Shown: piece after piece, positions 24,216 to 36,826 of the stretch
Position numbering within the stretch: position 1 is the first letter of the stretch
Layout of the letters: each line of letters begins with the position of its first letter
From: Delphinus delphis
Lineage: Eukaryota > Chordata > Mammalia > Artiodactyla > Delphinidae
Assembly (NCBI RefSeq): GCF_949987515.2
Contig: NC_082686.1
Location: forward strand, 50,011,559 to 50,075,558
DNA: 64,000 bases
Reading direction: 5' to 3'
Made by a program: the position numbers and the translations under genes
Notes under the pieces: generated by a model
Databases searched by the model: none
What the model was told of the DNA's origin: nothing
What the model saw: only the letters and a program-made list of their open reading frames with translations

Positions 24216-25712
24216 TAAGGACACATTCTGAGATATGGGATCAGGAATTTAGCAGTTAGTGAGTCAGTTCAGGTCTTGCAAGAAGCAGATGCCAAGGTGG
24301 GATTAACCATGTAAGATAGTTACTGGGGGAAATGCCTGCAAAGAGTAAAGGGTTAAGCATAGGTGAGGGGAGTCCTCAGACTGTGATGCAGGTCTGACAC
24401 CTATGAAATGAAAGACAGGAAAACTGGGTGAGAGAACTTCAGACTGCAGTGCAGATCTGAGAATGTCTTGGCTAGGCCAAGGTGCCCCTCAACCCCACCC
24501 CAGCGAAGGCTGACTATTGGGAGTGTCCCACTTTGGGCAGAAATAGCCCAGCCATAGTAGTCTCGTCATATCCAGTTATTGGCTGGGAGAAGCCTAAGGG
24601 AAGCCCAGCTTTGGTGTGAGCCTGAGAGAGAACCTGTAGGTGCTGCAGGCAGAGGCTCTCAGTCAGTGTGTTCACTGCAGCAGGGTCTCCTGAAGGGAGA
24701 GCTGAGCTGTGTGTACACGTCCGTGGCCAACACATTTGATTTGATTGTATGTTTTCCTCCAACCGTGTTTAGCTGCTCTGATGTATTTGAGGAAGGAAGT
24801 AGGATGTTAAATTTAAGTAGATATGAGAATTTCCAGAGTAGTGAAATGAAGGGAAAGAGGGATAAGCAAACTGAAGCATAACTAAGCAGTTAAAAAGAGG
24901 AAGCAGAATCTAAGCTGGTTATGGACATGAGTGCCTGAGGGTGCTTTAGTTCTACCCATGCAAACAAGGACCTGGAGTGTCTTTAGTAAGGCTAACATCC
25001 TTAATTTTCTTTGCAAGTTTTGGAGCATGAAAGCATAAAAGACTTATAATCACATATACCTACATATACATAGAGAGAGAGAGGGAGGGAGAGAGAAACA
25101 ATTTCAAAAGTTATCAATTTAAGTATATACATATGACTTAGATCTAAGAGGGGAGAGAAGAATTGGTTACATCCTGGGTAGGTTTCAATTCCCATGTGTT
25201 TCTTACACACTTAACCACACTGACTTCGATTTTAATTTTCTATATCTGTTGTACTGTGGGCCTCAAATTCCAATGAACTACTTTATCATACGTTCAAATG
25301 AAAGCATTTAACTTGTTATGTTTGGAGATGATGTGCAAATCTACAAAGTAGTGCTTTGCTATGAGAATATGAAGGGTACTTTAGGGAATTTAAGGTTTTC
25401 CAATGACTAGGTTTAAGACCAGCTTTGAAACTACTACCTTATACCTGGATTCCCACTTAGTTTACCTCTGCTTGCCTGTGTGGATCCTTCACTCTCTCAG
25501 TGAGTATTGTGGAACTAGCAAGTCTTTGCCTATTTGTGACTATGCCCACCAGATGCCAAGTTCTAACTGCAAGACTGAAATTTATTCCTATTTGTCCTGG
25601 GTCCATCACCTCAGTTCTTTTCCTACTTCAATGGCCAGGTCTGGTTCAATATATCGTGTCCTGCTTCAACTGAGAAAACCATGCCTGACTGTCAGATATA
25701 TTCATAAGTAAA
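24216..25712. other. Unassigned stretch with GA repeat
   Basis: The part at about 24250-24740 is less AT-rich and may be an old interspersed repeat of unknown family. The part at about 25600-25705 faintly resembles an L2 3' region. A GA-rich simple repeat lies at 25071-25097. No coding evidence is visible. Confidence 0.45.
25071..25097. repeat. (GA)n / GGGA simple repeat
   Basis: TAGAGAGAGAGAGGGAGGGA-type purine tract of about 27 bp. Confidence 0.9.
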
Positions 25713-25714
25713 TA

Positions 25715-25955
25715 ATAATGGTTATAATTAGTACTGCTGTCACCAGTAAGTACCAGGAAGTAAGTCCTGTTCTGAGAGCCTTAAGAAATATTCACATTCA
25801 ATCCTCTATAACAACACTGTATTTTATTATTGTTATCCCTATTGACAGATGATAAAAATGAAGCCCACATTATATAACTTGCCTAAATTTATGCAATAAA
25901 TTGTGGAGCTACAGAGAAACCAAGCTGATTACAAATTTTTAATTACTATCTTATA
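25715..25955 (-). repeat. MIR SINE, antisense
   Basis: CAATCCTCTATAACAACACT, then TTATTATTGTTATCCCTATT, then GACAGATGATAAAAATGAAG, and AACTTGCCTAAATTTATGCA reproduce the antisense MIR core and body in order. Nearly full length but diverged. Confidence 0.85.
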
Positions 25956-26101
25956 CCCTTAGTGCTATACACTAAATATATCAATTAATAAATATCTTAT
26001 GGCTCACATTTTCAGTACATTCAGAGATTTATCTCCTTTTGAAGTTCTCCACATTAATAAAGAAAAAGCACTGTCTACTTAACAGAAAAAAATAACAATA
26101 A

Positions 26102-26436
26102 GGACTTCTCTGGTGACACAGTGGTTAAGAATCTGCCTGCCAGTGCAGGGGACATGGGTTTGAGCCCTGGTCTGGGAAGATCCTACATGTCGTGGAGCAA
26201 CTAAGTCCGTGTGTCACAACTACTTAGCCTGCACTCTAGAGCCCACGAGCCACAACTACTGAGCCTGCGCACCTAGAGCCCACGCTTCGCAACAGTAGAA
26301 GCCATGACAATGAGAAGTCTGCGTACTGCAACAAAGAGTAGCCCCCACCCGCGGCAACTACAGGAAGCCCGCGCACAGCAACAAAGACTCAATGAAGCCA
26401 AAAATAAATAAATTTATTAACAAAAAAACCCAAAAA
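26102..26436 (+). mobile_element. CHR-2-like SINE (long form), sense
   Basis: Starts GGACTTCTCTGGTGACACAG and passes through the tRNA-like head with B-box region GGGTTTGAGCCC. The body has repeated CACAACTACTNAGCCTGC-type units, and the tail is AAAATAAATAAATTTATTAA with an A-run. CpGs are mostly decayed compared with the short CHR copies, so it is older than they are. No convincing target duplication was found. Confidence 0.92.
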
Positions 26437-27924
26437 CAATCATATGTCTATACCAGGCCACCATTAGGTACTTGTTGATTTCTTTTAGACCCTGAACACG
26501 TGGCTTAGTGCTTACATTTATTGATGCTTCAGAGTAACTATTTTTGGTTATGGCAGTAATCATAACCCTTGAACAGAAGTGTATGTAATTTTTTTCCTTA
26601 TAGTTTCAAGTCCTATTTTCATTAGAATTATTGCTATAGGGCTTGAGGCTTTTCAGATCATAAAGCTGGTCTCCTAAATCAGAAACAGACTCTTCTACAA
26701 GATGATATATGCTTCCAGATGTGTATGTCAAAATAAAGCAATATTCTTGTTAAAGCATGATTTTTACCTATTTCTCTTTTTTGTTTTCTGGTATAAGTTA
26801 TACTTTCTAAAACTGTACTGGAAAATTAATTACTTAAAATTGCAATGGATGGAAAGCAAATTGAAACTTTAGTAAAGTCACTGATAGATTTTCGCTGCTG
26901 AAGTAAACCAGTTACCTGTCAGAGACATTGTCCTGTTTCTTTAACACTTTCTACCCATTAATTGTAGAATTTGTTTCTGAATGTGAAAATAGGTTTACAG
27001 CATTTAAGGCAAGGATTTCATTTTAAGTAAACAATTTTATTTTATAGAATTAGACATTCTTTTTCTTGCTTAGTCTCATAGTCTTTGCAGCAACTGGGTT
27101 TGTTTTGTTCTACACAGAACTTTTCCCACTGGATTGACTATTATGTAAGAGTATTAATTTTACTGAAAAATTTTTACAAAATTCTTGTGTCACATTAATC
27201 TTTCTGTTACATAGGAATTAATAAAACAATTTGAACTAATCAGGTTTGGAATAATTAAGGATTAGTTTTTCAGGAAAAACATAAGAAAACTTTGAACTTG
27301 GTAAGTATATATATTGTAAGAAATATTTTCTATTAAAATATTTTTGAATTTGATATGAATAGTTTGGGTATGGGGAAATAACAGTTAAAAGGAAAAAAAT
27401 AAATCTTTCCTATATGTATTCTATATTCCTTACATATCATGAAACTGATTTTGAATTGGCAAGCCAAGTGAAAAGGAAGATGGAAATAATTATTCATATA
27501 ATATAGCAGTGCTCAAAATTAACCATGCTATTGGGAAGACAGTTTCACTTCCTATACCTCATAGTTTCTCCCCTTACAGTCTTTCATATGCACTTCTTCC
27601 TTTATATTATTAATAATATCATCTTAGTCAGAATTTGATAACTTCACATTTATGTAACTTCAATATGCTTATAATTGCTGCCACCAAACTCTTGTTATTT
27701 TCAAACTGCTTCCAGGTGGGTATTTTTAAAACCTCACTTTCACTTGGTTGTCCCTCTTTAAAATTCTTTATCCCTTAGTTTCCACTCAGTCTCACTTGAC
27801 GGCCCTCTGCCCAGCACTCTTCAGAGAGGCCAGCTTCTCTATTGATAACCATGAATGTTCGGATTAGTTTTGCTGCTATTGTTTACGCTGTTCCTCAGAT
27901 AAGCCAGATGCTGCCTTTCCTTGA
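26437..27924. other. Unassigned, largely unique stretch
   Basis: About 1.5 kb without a repeat family I can name. It includes TAATTA-containing AT-rich segments near 26830-27260. A single-copy or conserved non-coding segment is possible but cannot be shown without comparison. Confidence 0.4.
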
Positions 27925-28155
27925 TGTCCAGCCCTGAATTCATTTCCTCTATAAAGTCTCACCCAATTGATTTGTCTGGGTTTATGATTTTCTCTTCTCT
28001 CAGTATCGTATTATCTCAAACTAGACTCTCAAATCCTATGGTACATGGTTGCTTCATGTACCATATTATTTCTCCAGGTAGATAATTCATCTTAGAATAT
28101 TACTATATTCTCTACCAAGGCTGTGGAACACTAAGAAACAAATAGATATTTAAGT
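27925..28155 (+). repeat. L2-type LINE 3' end, sense
   Basis: TCCAGCCCTGAATTCATTTC, then AGTCTCACCC, CAGTATCGTATTATCTCAAA, and a final CTGTGGAACACTAAGAAACA followed by AATAGATATT follow the order of the L2 3' UTR and its AATAAATATT-type end. It is diverged. Confidence 0.5.
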
Positions 28156-28267
28156 AATTATAAAACATTTCAGTACATGGTCTACCACAGTAATAAGATT
28201 TGTTAAAATACAGTAGCATGCAGCTTAAGACAGTAAGTGGTAAAATGCTCAATAAGGTGTTTGCTGT

Positions 28268-29606
28268 TTTTTTAATTGAAATACAGTTGATTTACAATAT
28301 TAATGATTCAATATTTTTACAGATTATATTCCATTAAAAGTTATTACAAGATGATGGCTATAATTCCCTGTTAAACAATATATCCTTATTACTTTTCTAT
28401 TTTATACATAGTAGTTTGTATCACTTAATCTCATACCCCTAATTGTCCCTCCCCCTTTCCCTTGCCCCTCTGGTAACCACTAGTCATCTATATTTACGAA
28501 TGTTTCTGTTTTGCATTTATATTCATTTGTATTATTTTTAAGATTCCATATATGAGTGGTATCGTACAGTATTTGTCTTTGATTTATTTCACTAAGCATA
28601 ACATTCTCTAGGTCCATCCACATTGCTACAAATGGTAAAAGTTCATTCTTTTTTTTTTTTTTTTGCTGAGTAATATTCTTGTGTGTGTGTGTACACATAC
28701 ACACCACATCTTTATCCATTCATCTGTTTATGGACACTTGGGTTGCTGCCATGTCTTGGCTATTGTAAATAGTGCGGCTATGAACATTGGGCTGTATGTA
28801 CATTTTCGAATTATGGTTTTCTCTGGATACATACCCAAGAGGGGAATTAATGGATCATATGGTAGTTCTATTTTTACTTCTTTAAGGAACATCCTTAGTG
28901 TTCCTCAGTTTCCGTAGTGGCTGCATCAATTTGCATTCCCACCAACATTGTACAAGGGTTCCCTTTTCTCCACATCCTTCAACACTTGTTATTTGTAAGC
29001 TTTTTGATGATAGCCATCTGACAAGTGTGAGGTGATAGCTTATGGTGGTTTTGATTTGCATTTTTTGATTAGTGATGTTGAGCATCTTTTCATGTGCCTG
29101 TTGGTCATCTGTTTGTCTTTGGAAAAATGTCTATTCAGGTCTTCTGCTCATTTTTTTTATTGGGTTGTTTGTTTTTTTTGGTATTGAGTTGTATAACCTG
29201 TTTATATATTTTGGATATTAACCCCTTGTAAATATGAATAACGCTTGTTGTTCATATTATTTGAAAATATTTTCTCCCATTCTGTAGGTTGTCTTTTCAT
29301 TTTCTCGATCGTTTCCTTTGCTTGCAAAAGGTTTTAAGTTTAATTAGGTTCCATTATTTTATGGTTGCTTTTATTTCTGCTGCCTCAGGAGAAAGATACA
29401 AGAAAAGATTGCTACAATTTATGTCAAAGAGTGTTCTGCCTATGTTCCCTTCTAGGATTTTTATGGTTTCCTGTATTACATTTAGGTTTTTAATCCATTT
29501 TGAGTTTGTTTTTGTATATGGTGTGAGGAAATGTTCTAATGTTATTGTTTTTACACATAGCTGTTCTCTTCCCAGCACCACTTATTGAAGAGATGGCCTT
29601 TAAAAA
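28268..29606 (-). mobile_element. L1 (L1MA-like), 5'-truncated, antisense
   Basis: A short T tract at 28267-28273 marks the poly(A) end. The 3' UTR follows, then the C-terminal part of ORF2 up to CCAGCACCACTTATTGAAGA near 29590. The frames at 28480-28719 and 29354-29581 are ORF2 C-terminal pieces; the latter contains KTNSKWIKNLNVI and RTLFDINCSN. The 5' end passes into an inverted ORF2 segment. Confidence 0.88.
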
Positions 29607-29666
29607 ATGGTCTCTAAAACATTGTGAGGCAAAGGAGGCAAGAATATAAAGTAGAAAAGACAGTCA
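29607..29666 (+). mobile_element. Inverted 5' tip of the adjacent L1
   Basis: GAGGCAAAGGAGGCAAGAAT, then a diverged GTAGAAAAGACAGTC, is L1 ORF2 in sense orientation. It is the segment lying immediately 5' of the point where the antisense L1 ends (TTCAATAAGTGG). This arrangement is the known signature of twin priming during L1 integration. Confidence 0.7.
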
Positions 29667-31735
29667 TTATAGATTGATATACCTGAAATTAGCTACATCT
29701 TATTAAGTTTCTTCCAAGTAAAAAGTAGCAAGATAGATCGTATTCTGAATGAAAACTTCCAAATTGATAACTAAGTTCAAACATTACATGTCCAAAATCT
29801 CATAAGCTGAGTAAAATATTTTTCAACAATAATTTTTTAATTATGTTAATCAAATAAGAAAAAAATAACACTCAGCTTTTCCTTCTTAACTTTTTGTTTT
29901 ATATATAATTTTGGGAACGTGATAATTTGTGGACCTGCCTAATATTTCTCCTTTCCAAATACAATGTACCTAAACACAAGCAATATTTTCATGCCATTAG
30001 CTTTCATTTGTATTGGAAGTAGATTTCCTTTGCCTAAAATATATGCCAAATTAAAAAAGACATTGCCAAACCCCAAGTTTGAAAGAAACTAATGGCTTCC
30101 TTTAAAAAATAAAAGACATAAGTAAAAATTGGGGAAGTAAAACCCTAGAGAAAAGTTAATTCTGCTTAAAAGTATACCTAAATGAGTAAGTTGCTGGTAC
30201 TGGCTTGAATAAGAAGTTACTATTTTGGACTTGACTTTGACATGGTAAAGCTCATGTCATCTTTAATATGCAGTTGAGCTTTTTAACTTTTCTTTTTGAT
30301 GATAATAAAAGTTGGTAATCTGATTCAGAGAGGTTCATAGAAGCACATCAAATCAGAATCCCTATAGCTCCTGTTGCCAAGCAAGGGTTAGCTTGTGTCA
30401 AGGAATTCCTGATTTTCTTCCAAGGCTGAGTCAGATTCATGTTAGACTATTTATTATCTTTTCAAATGGATGAGGTCAAATTGTGTGTGTATAATTTTTT
30501 TTAAATGTGGTATTCATTATGTTATTTTAGTAAGAAAATATTTAAATCTACACTTTAATTTTAAAATTGTAGGAGAATTAAATTTCAAAAGGGTCCTGCA
30601 GTATTTTCTGGTATTTTCAGATTTTTACCTATTAAGAAACTGACAAGTCTTTTTGATTTCTGATTTCAACCTAGAGAAACACTTCTTCCAGTCTTCTCCA
30701 GTGCCTCTTTCACTCTCATATTCTCCTTAGTTTTTCCATGTCACTCAAACTTCCTTTGGTAGCACCAGAGATCAAGGGGATAGTGATAAAAGTCAAGCGT
30801 TCATGTAGTTGTCACAAGCCAAACTAACGCATCAAGCCCATCAGGAGAATGGGCTTTCCAGAGGTTTGTCTATGGTGTGGTGGCATCTGATGCATCAGAT
30901 GAATTCATCACCACCTGGGTCATTTGTTCTTACAGTTTTATCTGGAATCCTAATCTGAAAAGCCATTAAAATATTCTTTATTGGCAACTCATATACATCC
31001 CCTTATAATAACTTTTCTCTGCTTCTAAAAGATCATAATGGAGACTTATGGAAGTGGTATTATATCGTTTGGTTGAACTCCAGCTTTTCTTTTTTTGTTT
31101 GTTTTGGCCCCTCTCATCTCTCTGATCACACAAATCATAAATGCTGTACAGCCTCCTTCTCTTTAACTCATTTCTCCAGAATAAATTATTGATCAAATGT
31201 GTTCTAAGTTTGCTAATGTGGCACAAACCGTTTCTGACAGCATTGCAAGTTTGTGTGTATGCACACACATACAAGCTTATAATTTTGCCTAAAACATATT
31301 TAATAAAATTATTTATGTTCAGCTGTACCCAAAAAATGCTTCTCTCACATGTTCCATGTGTTTACTTAAATTTCCATTATCCCTATATAAAAGTTCACCT
31401 TTAACTTCCTACATTCTTCTCTTATAAATATTTTCCATCAGTGTCCTTAAAAATACTCTTCTATTTTAGCCAAAGATTTTCTGAAGCATAAACAAGGATG
31501 ACAGCTGAACCTTGTTTCGAAAGATTTACCCCATTTTCTATGGCAAATTTAGCTGCCATTTATAGCCAATCTAAGAATGTGCTTTTCTCTGACACAACAT
31601 TCTGAGAATTAATTTTTGTATTCTTTGAAAAATATTAAGCTCCATGCTGTGGCAGTTGAATGTGGGTTCAGGCAACTTGCTACTATAGGATCAGTCATAT
31701 CCTGAGCTCTTAAGTCAAACTGTCATTCAGTGGAA
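29667..31735. other. Unassigned, largely unique stretch
   Basis: About 2 kb without named repeats. It contains a perfect 18-bp palindrome at 30884-30901. The open frames around 31000-31400 are unsupported by motifs. Confidence 0.4.
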
Positions 31736-32240
31736 CAGTGATTCCTAAATCATTTTTGAGGGACACTTGGGGTTCCCTGAGACCCTTTCAGGGAGTTTGC
31801 AATGTCAAAACAATTTTTACAATAATACTAAGATTTCATTTGCCTCTTTGACTCTGATTTTCTCATAAGTGAAGAGTGGATTTTAGAGGTTATGTAATTT
31901 GGTATTGCAACCAAGTGAACGCAGAAGCAGGTGTGAAAATTCAGCTGTTTCTGTTACGAGAGATATTAAGAAGCAACATTGTAAAATGTAAACAATGCCA
32001 CTCTTCACTCTAAATTTTGCTCCAGAAATGCAGATTTTTTAAAATAAAACATGTAATTTACGTTAAATGTAATGGCTTTATTGATGTTGATTTTAAAATA
32101 TTTATTTCATTTAAAATTTCTCAGTTTTAATTTCTAATGCAGTAATTACAGATATAGCTTGCATAAACCAAAGCTCTTTGGGATCTTCAGTATCTTGTAA
32201 GAGGCTAAAAGGGCCCTGAAGGCAAACGTTTGAAGAAACA
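31736..32240. mobile_element. hAT-Charlie non-autonomous DNA transposon
   Basis: Left end CAGTGATTCCTAAATCATTT and right end GTTTGAAGAAACACTTT form diverged inverted termini. The interior keeps the family pattern: GGGGTTCCCTGAGACCCTTT, AATAATACTAAGATTTCATT, GCCACTCTTCACTC, AAACCAAAGCTCTTTGGGAT and AGGGCCCTGAAGGC. About 505 bp, with no transposase frame. Confidence 0.8.
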
Positions 32241-32984
32241 CTTTTGTAGAGGCTGCCTACTTTCTTCTTGAATATTTAAGTATAGCTGATCTCCTATACA
32301 TAATTGGAGAACAAATTATAAAGCCAGCTCTAGTCAGTGCCAAATCCAAGTATTTATCCAGATCCTATGTGTAGATGGGTTTCTTGGTCATCTGATCTAC
32401 ATTCTTGTTTTCCTAGACTTCTGACCCTGGCTGAAAGCCCTGCGGTTTGAAAACTTATTTGTATGCCCTTCTCTGGCTTATTGATCCCTGCTTTCTAGTT
32501 TTGCTCTCTTGACTCCAGTGTTACCAAGGTTTTAGGAGGAAGACACTCCTTGTACCAAAACAAGCTAGAGGAACTCTTTCCTGGATTCAGCTAAGAATAT
32601 ACACATCTTTGCCTGCATTTATACATTAGGAGTCTGGAGTAATTGACATTGCTACCAATTGCATGCCTGACATTTGTGGATCTAATAGTTGATAATTCCC
32701 AACAGTGTCCATGGTGTGTTTATTGTCTCTTGTCTTTCCCAAGTTCCAAGTTATAACATTCCTTTATGATTAAAAGTTTTCCTTGCCTCCCCCTTTAATT
32801 CATTCTGCTGTTACCTTCACCCTCCAGTATGTCTACTGATTGGTGTCCTGCCCCTGATGTCTAGTCCTTGGAGCTGGACTCAACCACCTATAATTAGAAA
32901 TACCTCTCATTCCCTAGTTTAGCCCTTTCTTATTCCAGCCTACTACTGAAACACCTAGTTGACTAATCTGGATTTTCTTTGTTA
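32241..32984. other. Unassigned stretch
   Basis: About 740 bp, somewhat pyrimidine-rich, with no gene or named repeat. Confidence 0.45.
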
Positions 32985-34960
32985 CAATTGAAAAAGAATT
33001 TATTCAAGTATAACATGCATATATACACAAATTATAGTCATGTAGGCTGAATTTTCACAGATTGAACATATTCAAGAAAACCAAAATTCAGATCGTGAAA
33101 CAACACTGCCAGCATCCCAGAATTCCACTCTATTTACTTCTAGTCACTGTCCCAAAAGTAAAACCCACTTTCCTATCTTCTAACAGTATATGGGTTTACT
33201 TGTGTTGTAAATATATATACACATACACACATACATATGATCAAACAATATAAACTCTTTGGTATACAGTTTCTTTAGCATTTATTGTTTGTGAATTATC
33301 CATATTTTTGTGTATAGTTACATTGTTCTCTTTGCATAGAATTACATTGTGAGAAAATACTGCAATTTATTTCACCATTCCACTATTTTTCAGCTTATCT
33401 GTAGTTTCTGAATAGTACTACTCTGAACGTTTAGTATTTCTTTTTCATGAACATATGCATGCATTTCTATCAGTTATATGCTTAGGAATAGAAGCTAGAT
33501 TATAGGACATGCTTATGTCCAGTAAATCTACAGTAAATCTATCGATAGCGTTTTAAATTTAAACTGCTCACACAAATTTATACTCCCATCAGTAGTGTAA
33601 GAGTTCTGACTATGCCATATCCTTACAACACTTCTATTTTCGGACTTTCTGTTCTTGCATAATAGTAACACATCATGGTTAAATTTGCATTTCTCAGAAT
33701 AATGTTAAGTATCTTTTCATATATTTATTAGCCATTTGGATATACCTTTTTGTGCTTGTCCAAGTATTTTGCCCATTTTTTTTCTGTTAGTTCATCATTT
33801 TCCTACTGATTTACAGTACTCTGTATATTCGGGACATAAGCCCTTTGTCAGATGTGTTGCAAATATTTTGCCTCACTCTATGGGTTATGTTTTCATCCTT
33901 TTCGGGTCCTTCTTGAATGAATTAAAGCTCTTGATTTTCCAATTATCTAATCTGTTATTTTTCTTTACAATCAGCTCTCTGTTTTAGAAATATTTGTTTA
34001 TTCAAGGGTCAGAAAGATGTTTTTCTATGTTTCTTCTTACAATGTTACTGTTTTACTTTTTACTTTATTGTTTCAAGTAAATTTTAAAATTTTATCTTAC
34101 TGTTTAAAACTTTTGTTTAGATTGCAATCCATGAGGAATTGAGTTTTGTATATGGCATGGAATAGGGGTCAAGAGAAAGTTTTCATATGAAAATTCAATC
34201 CAACAACATTTATTTTAAAGATCATTGTTTCCACTGCCCTGTAGTATTTGCTTTGTTAAAAGTTACTTGATTCTGACTTCAAGCATTGTTTTCTATTTCA
34301 TTGTCCTATGTGTCTTCTATTGTTGTGCCAGTCTTGTACTCTTTTACTAGTACAGCTTTTTAATAGATGTTGTAATATGTTTTACAGCTTTGAACTTTAT
34401 TTTTGCTTTATGTATTCTTGGCCTTTTATATTTTCATACAGATTTAGAACCACCTTTAACAATTTTCATGAAAATAAATATTTGGAATTTTGCTTGGCAT
34501 TGCTATAATAGATTAATTTGGGGAGAATTGGTATATTTAAAACATTGAGCATCTAAAGCCATGGATCATGTTATAGTAAGGAAGTTACCTTTTTACTCCT
34601 AGTTTGCTTAAAGGTCTTATCATCTATGAGTAATGAGTTTTAATTCTGCATATATTTAGAACCCCATAAGACATAGTTATATATTCAGTATTTATCTATA
34701 TTTGCCTGTACATTTGCCCTTTCTGGTGTCCTTTATTCCTTTCTCTATTTTTATGTTTCCAGCAGAGGTAGTCTCCATTTAAAAAACTCCTATTTAGTAT
34801 CTCTTTTTAGTGCAGGCCAGCCTGCAACAGATTCTCTCAAACTGTTGAAAATGCCTTTAGTCAACCCTTATTTTTGAAGGATGTATTTTCTGTGTATAGA
34901 GTTACAGGTTTGGTTACTTTTTTCAAAGATTCATTCCATTGCCATCTGTTCAAGAATTCA
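32985..34960 (-). mobile_element. Old L1 (L1M), antisense, internally deleted
   Basis: From left to right: 3' UTR and ORF2 C-terminal region (TAGCATTTATTGTTTGTGAA and CATATTTATTAGCCATTTGG), further ORF2 (CTTTGTCAGATGTGTTGCAA, GTGCCAGTCTTGTACTC), and then, after about 34740, an ORF1/early-ORF2-like part (AGTGCAGGCCAGCCTGCAAC, TTTTTGAAGGATGTATTTTC). The order implies loss of much of ORF2. It contains a short TA/CA simple repeat at 33209-33240. Heavily diverged. Confidence 0.75.
33209..33240. repeat. (TA)/(CA) simple repeat
   Basis: AAATATATATACACATACAC-type tract within the old L1. Confidence 0.8.
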
Positions 34961-36826
34961 GCAGTCTTAGTTTTTCAACTTACACATCCATGAACCTTAT
35001 TAGAGTTCTCACAGGACGATAGAGTTGGTTGGTATTAATACCCCTGCTCTCCATTTCTTTCACAAAAGTGTAATTTCTTACTTCCTTTTGTAACTTCTGT
35101 ATTCTTAAGAATCATTTACTACCAAAGGTAGCTGAGGAAATTCTAATATTTTTCATTTTATACTTCAAATAAATAATAGACCAAGATAAGCTTTCTCATC
35201 TTTGACCTCAAGTTGATATCTATCACTCACACATCCAGTTATACACTTATATAAGAGTGATCTTATCCAAGGGTGGATTTATTTTCTCGTTTCCTATTTC
35301 TCATCTTATTCTTAGCCAGTTGCCTTTACTTCTATGTCTACATAGCGATTCATTTACACCTGGGTCCCTCTAGTGTGTGCCCTCAGGGTCATTGGTGGAG
35401 ATAAGACTGTATGTAATTAGTTGCTTTAACAAACCAAGGAACAACCTTTTCCTCTGTTCACTTCACCCACCTCCATGAAGGGTATGCAACCTTGGATTTT
35501 CTGCTAGGAATACAGCAGAAGCTCCTGGCCTCCAATTATGCACTTCTATTATTTTGTGAATAAAGTGAACTCTGTACCATGCTTTAGAATAGTCTTTTCT
35601 AACTCTGATTTGCATGTTTTAGAATTTCTTAAACTAGGATCAATATCTGGGTAGTGTCTTTTAGGAGTAATGACAGATGAAGTAGAAGTAGGCATTTTTC
35701 TCTCTTCTCTACTTTAATATTGGGCCGCCACCAAGTGTGTTGTAAGAACCGCATTAAGTTTCTTACAAATGTAACCTCTTTCCCAATATTAACATTAGGC
35801 TGGGAAATTTCTCTTTTCTTTCCAAGTACTCTTTTTCGATTTTTTTTTTAAACCAGCCATAATCCTGGTGTGAGGTCATAAATGAATCTGGCAATATCGT
35901 CTGCATGCTCTCTTGTCCTCTCAGTAGGAGCATAAAGAAAGGCATACAGTTGAAGGGGTCCTCAAATGATCATATCTACCATATCTTGAGTTAGTGGCAC
36001 ACTGGAGGAAGTTCTGTTTTGATTTTCATATAATAAACTCTACTCAGCTGCTGTCCTTACCATTTCCAATGTTTCAGTGCTGCATTACATATTATTGTGA
36101 GAGAGAGAAGGGACCATTTGTCCTATTGGTATTTACCTCAGACTGGCTTTTACTGAACCTAAGATGATACTTCATTCAGGTTGTTAGTGGATTAAATGCC
36201 AAAGACTTCACCTAACTTTGTGGGTCAGCACTCATAACTGAAGTCCTCAATTGGGTAATATCAAAGTTGAGCGTGTTTTTCTCCAAGTCCTCAAAAAAAC
36301 AGAAAACCCAAAACACTGGGATGTAAATATAAGCCAGATTTTGTTAAAAGTTCAGGCTTAAAGATCTCTTATCTCTCAAAGACTCTTATCAGAGTCTCCT
36401 TGCTCCTTGTTTAATGGTTTCACTATTTTCAAAGCAGTTATGAATAAGTTTTTATTTTTTCCTACAGTTTCTCTTGGCTTTCCTTACTTTTCCACATATT
36501 AGCTAATTGATTGGTTTCCTGTTTCATGATATAAAATTTTTGTTGTACCAAAACATGGATAGGTCAGTAACCATTTGCCCATCAAAATTTTATCAATTCC
36601 TCCTTTTTCATACTTTCTGGGGACACAGTATTTATATTTTATTATTCTTTTATTCAGTCAAGGGTCTTTTTGTTGATTCTAATCCAGTGAAACCAATCTA
36701 CTTATTGTAAGACTTCTGACTCAGTGTCAGTTCAGCCTAAGTATATGATCGATGGAAAGACTCACAAGACACTTTATGTTCCCACCATTGGTTTAATAAG
36801 TTTTTTCATTTGATTTTTTTTTAGAA
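34961..36826. other. Unassigned stretch, possibly old ERVL/MaLR internal
   Basis: No gene. Phrases such as TGGAGGAAGTTCTGTTTTGA near 36005 and CTGACTCAGTGTCAGTTCAG near 36717 faintly resemble antisense internal sequence of old ERVL-MaLR elements. I could not follow a continuous match, so this is only a suggestion. Confidence 0.3.

Noticed and set aside
34961..36826. Internal ERVL/MaLR provirus
   Set aside because: Only scattered phrases resemble such elements. No LTR pair or readable gag/pol frame is visible, so it is not called as a provirus.
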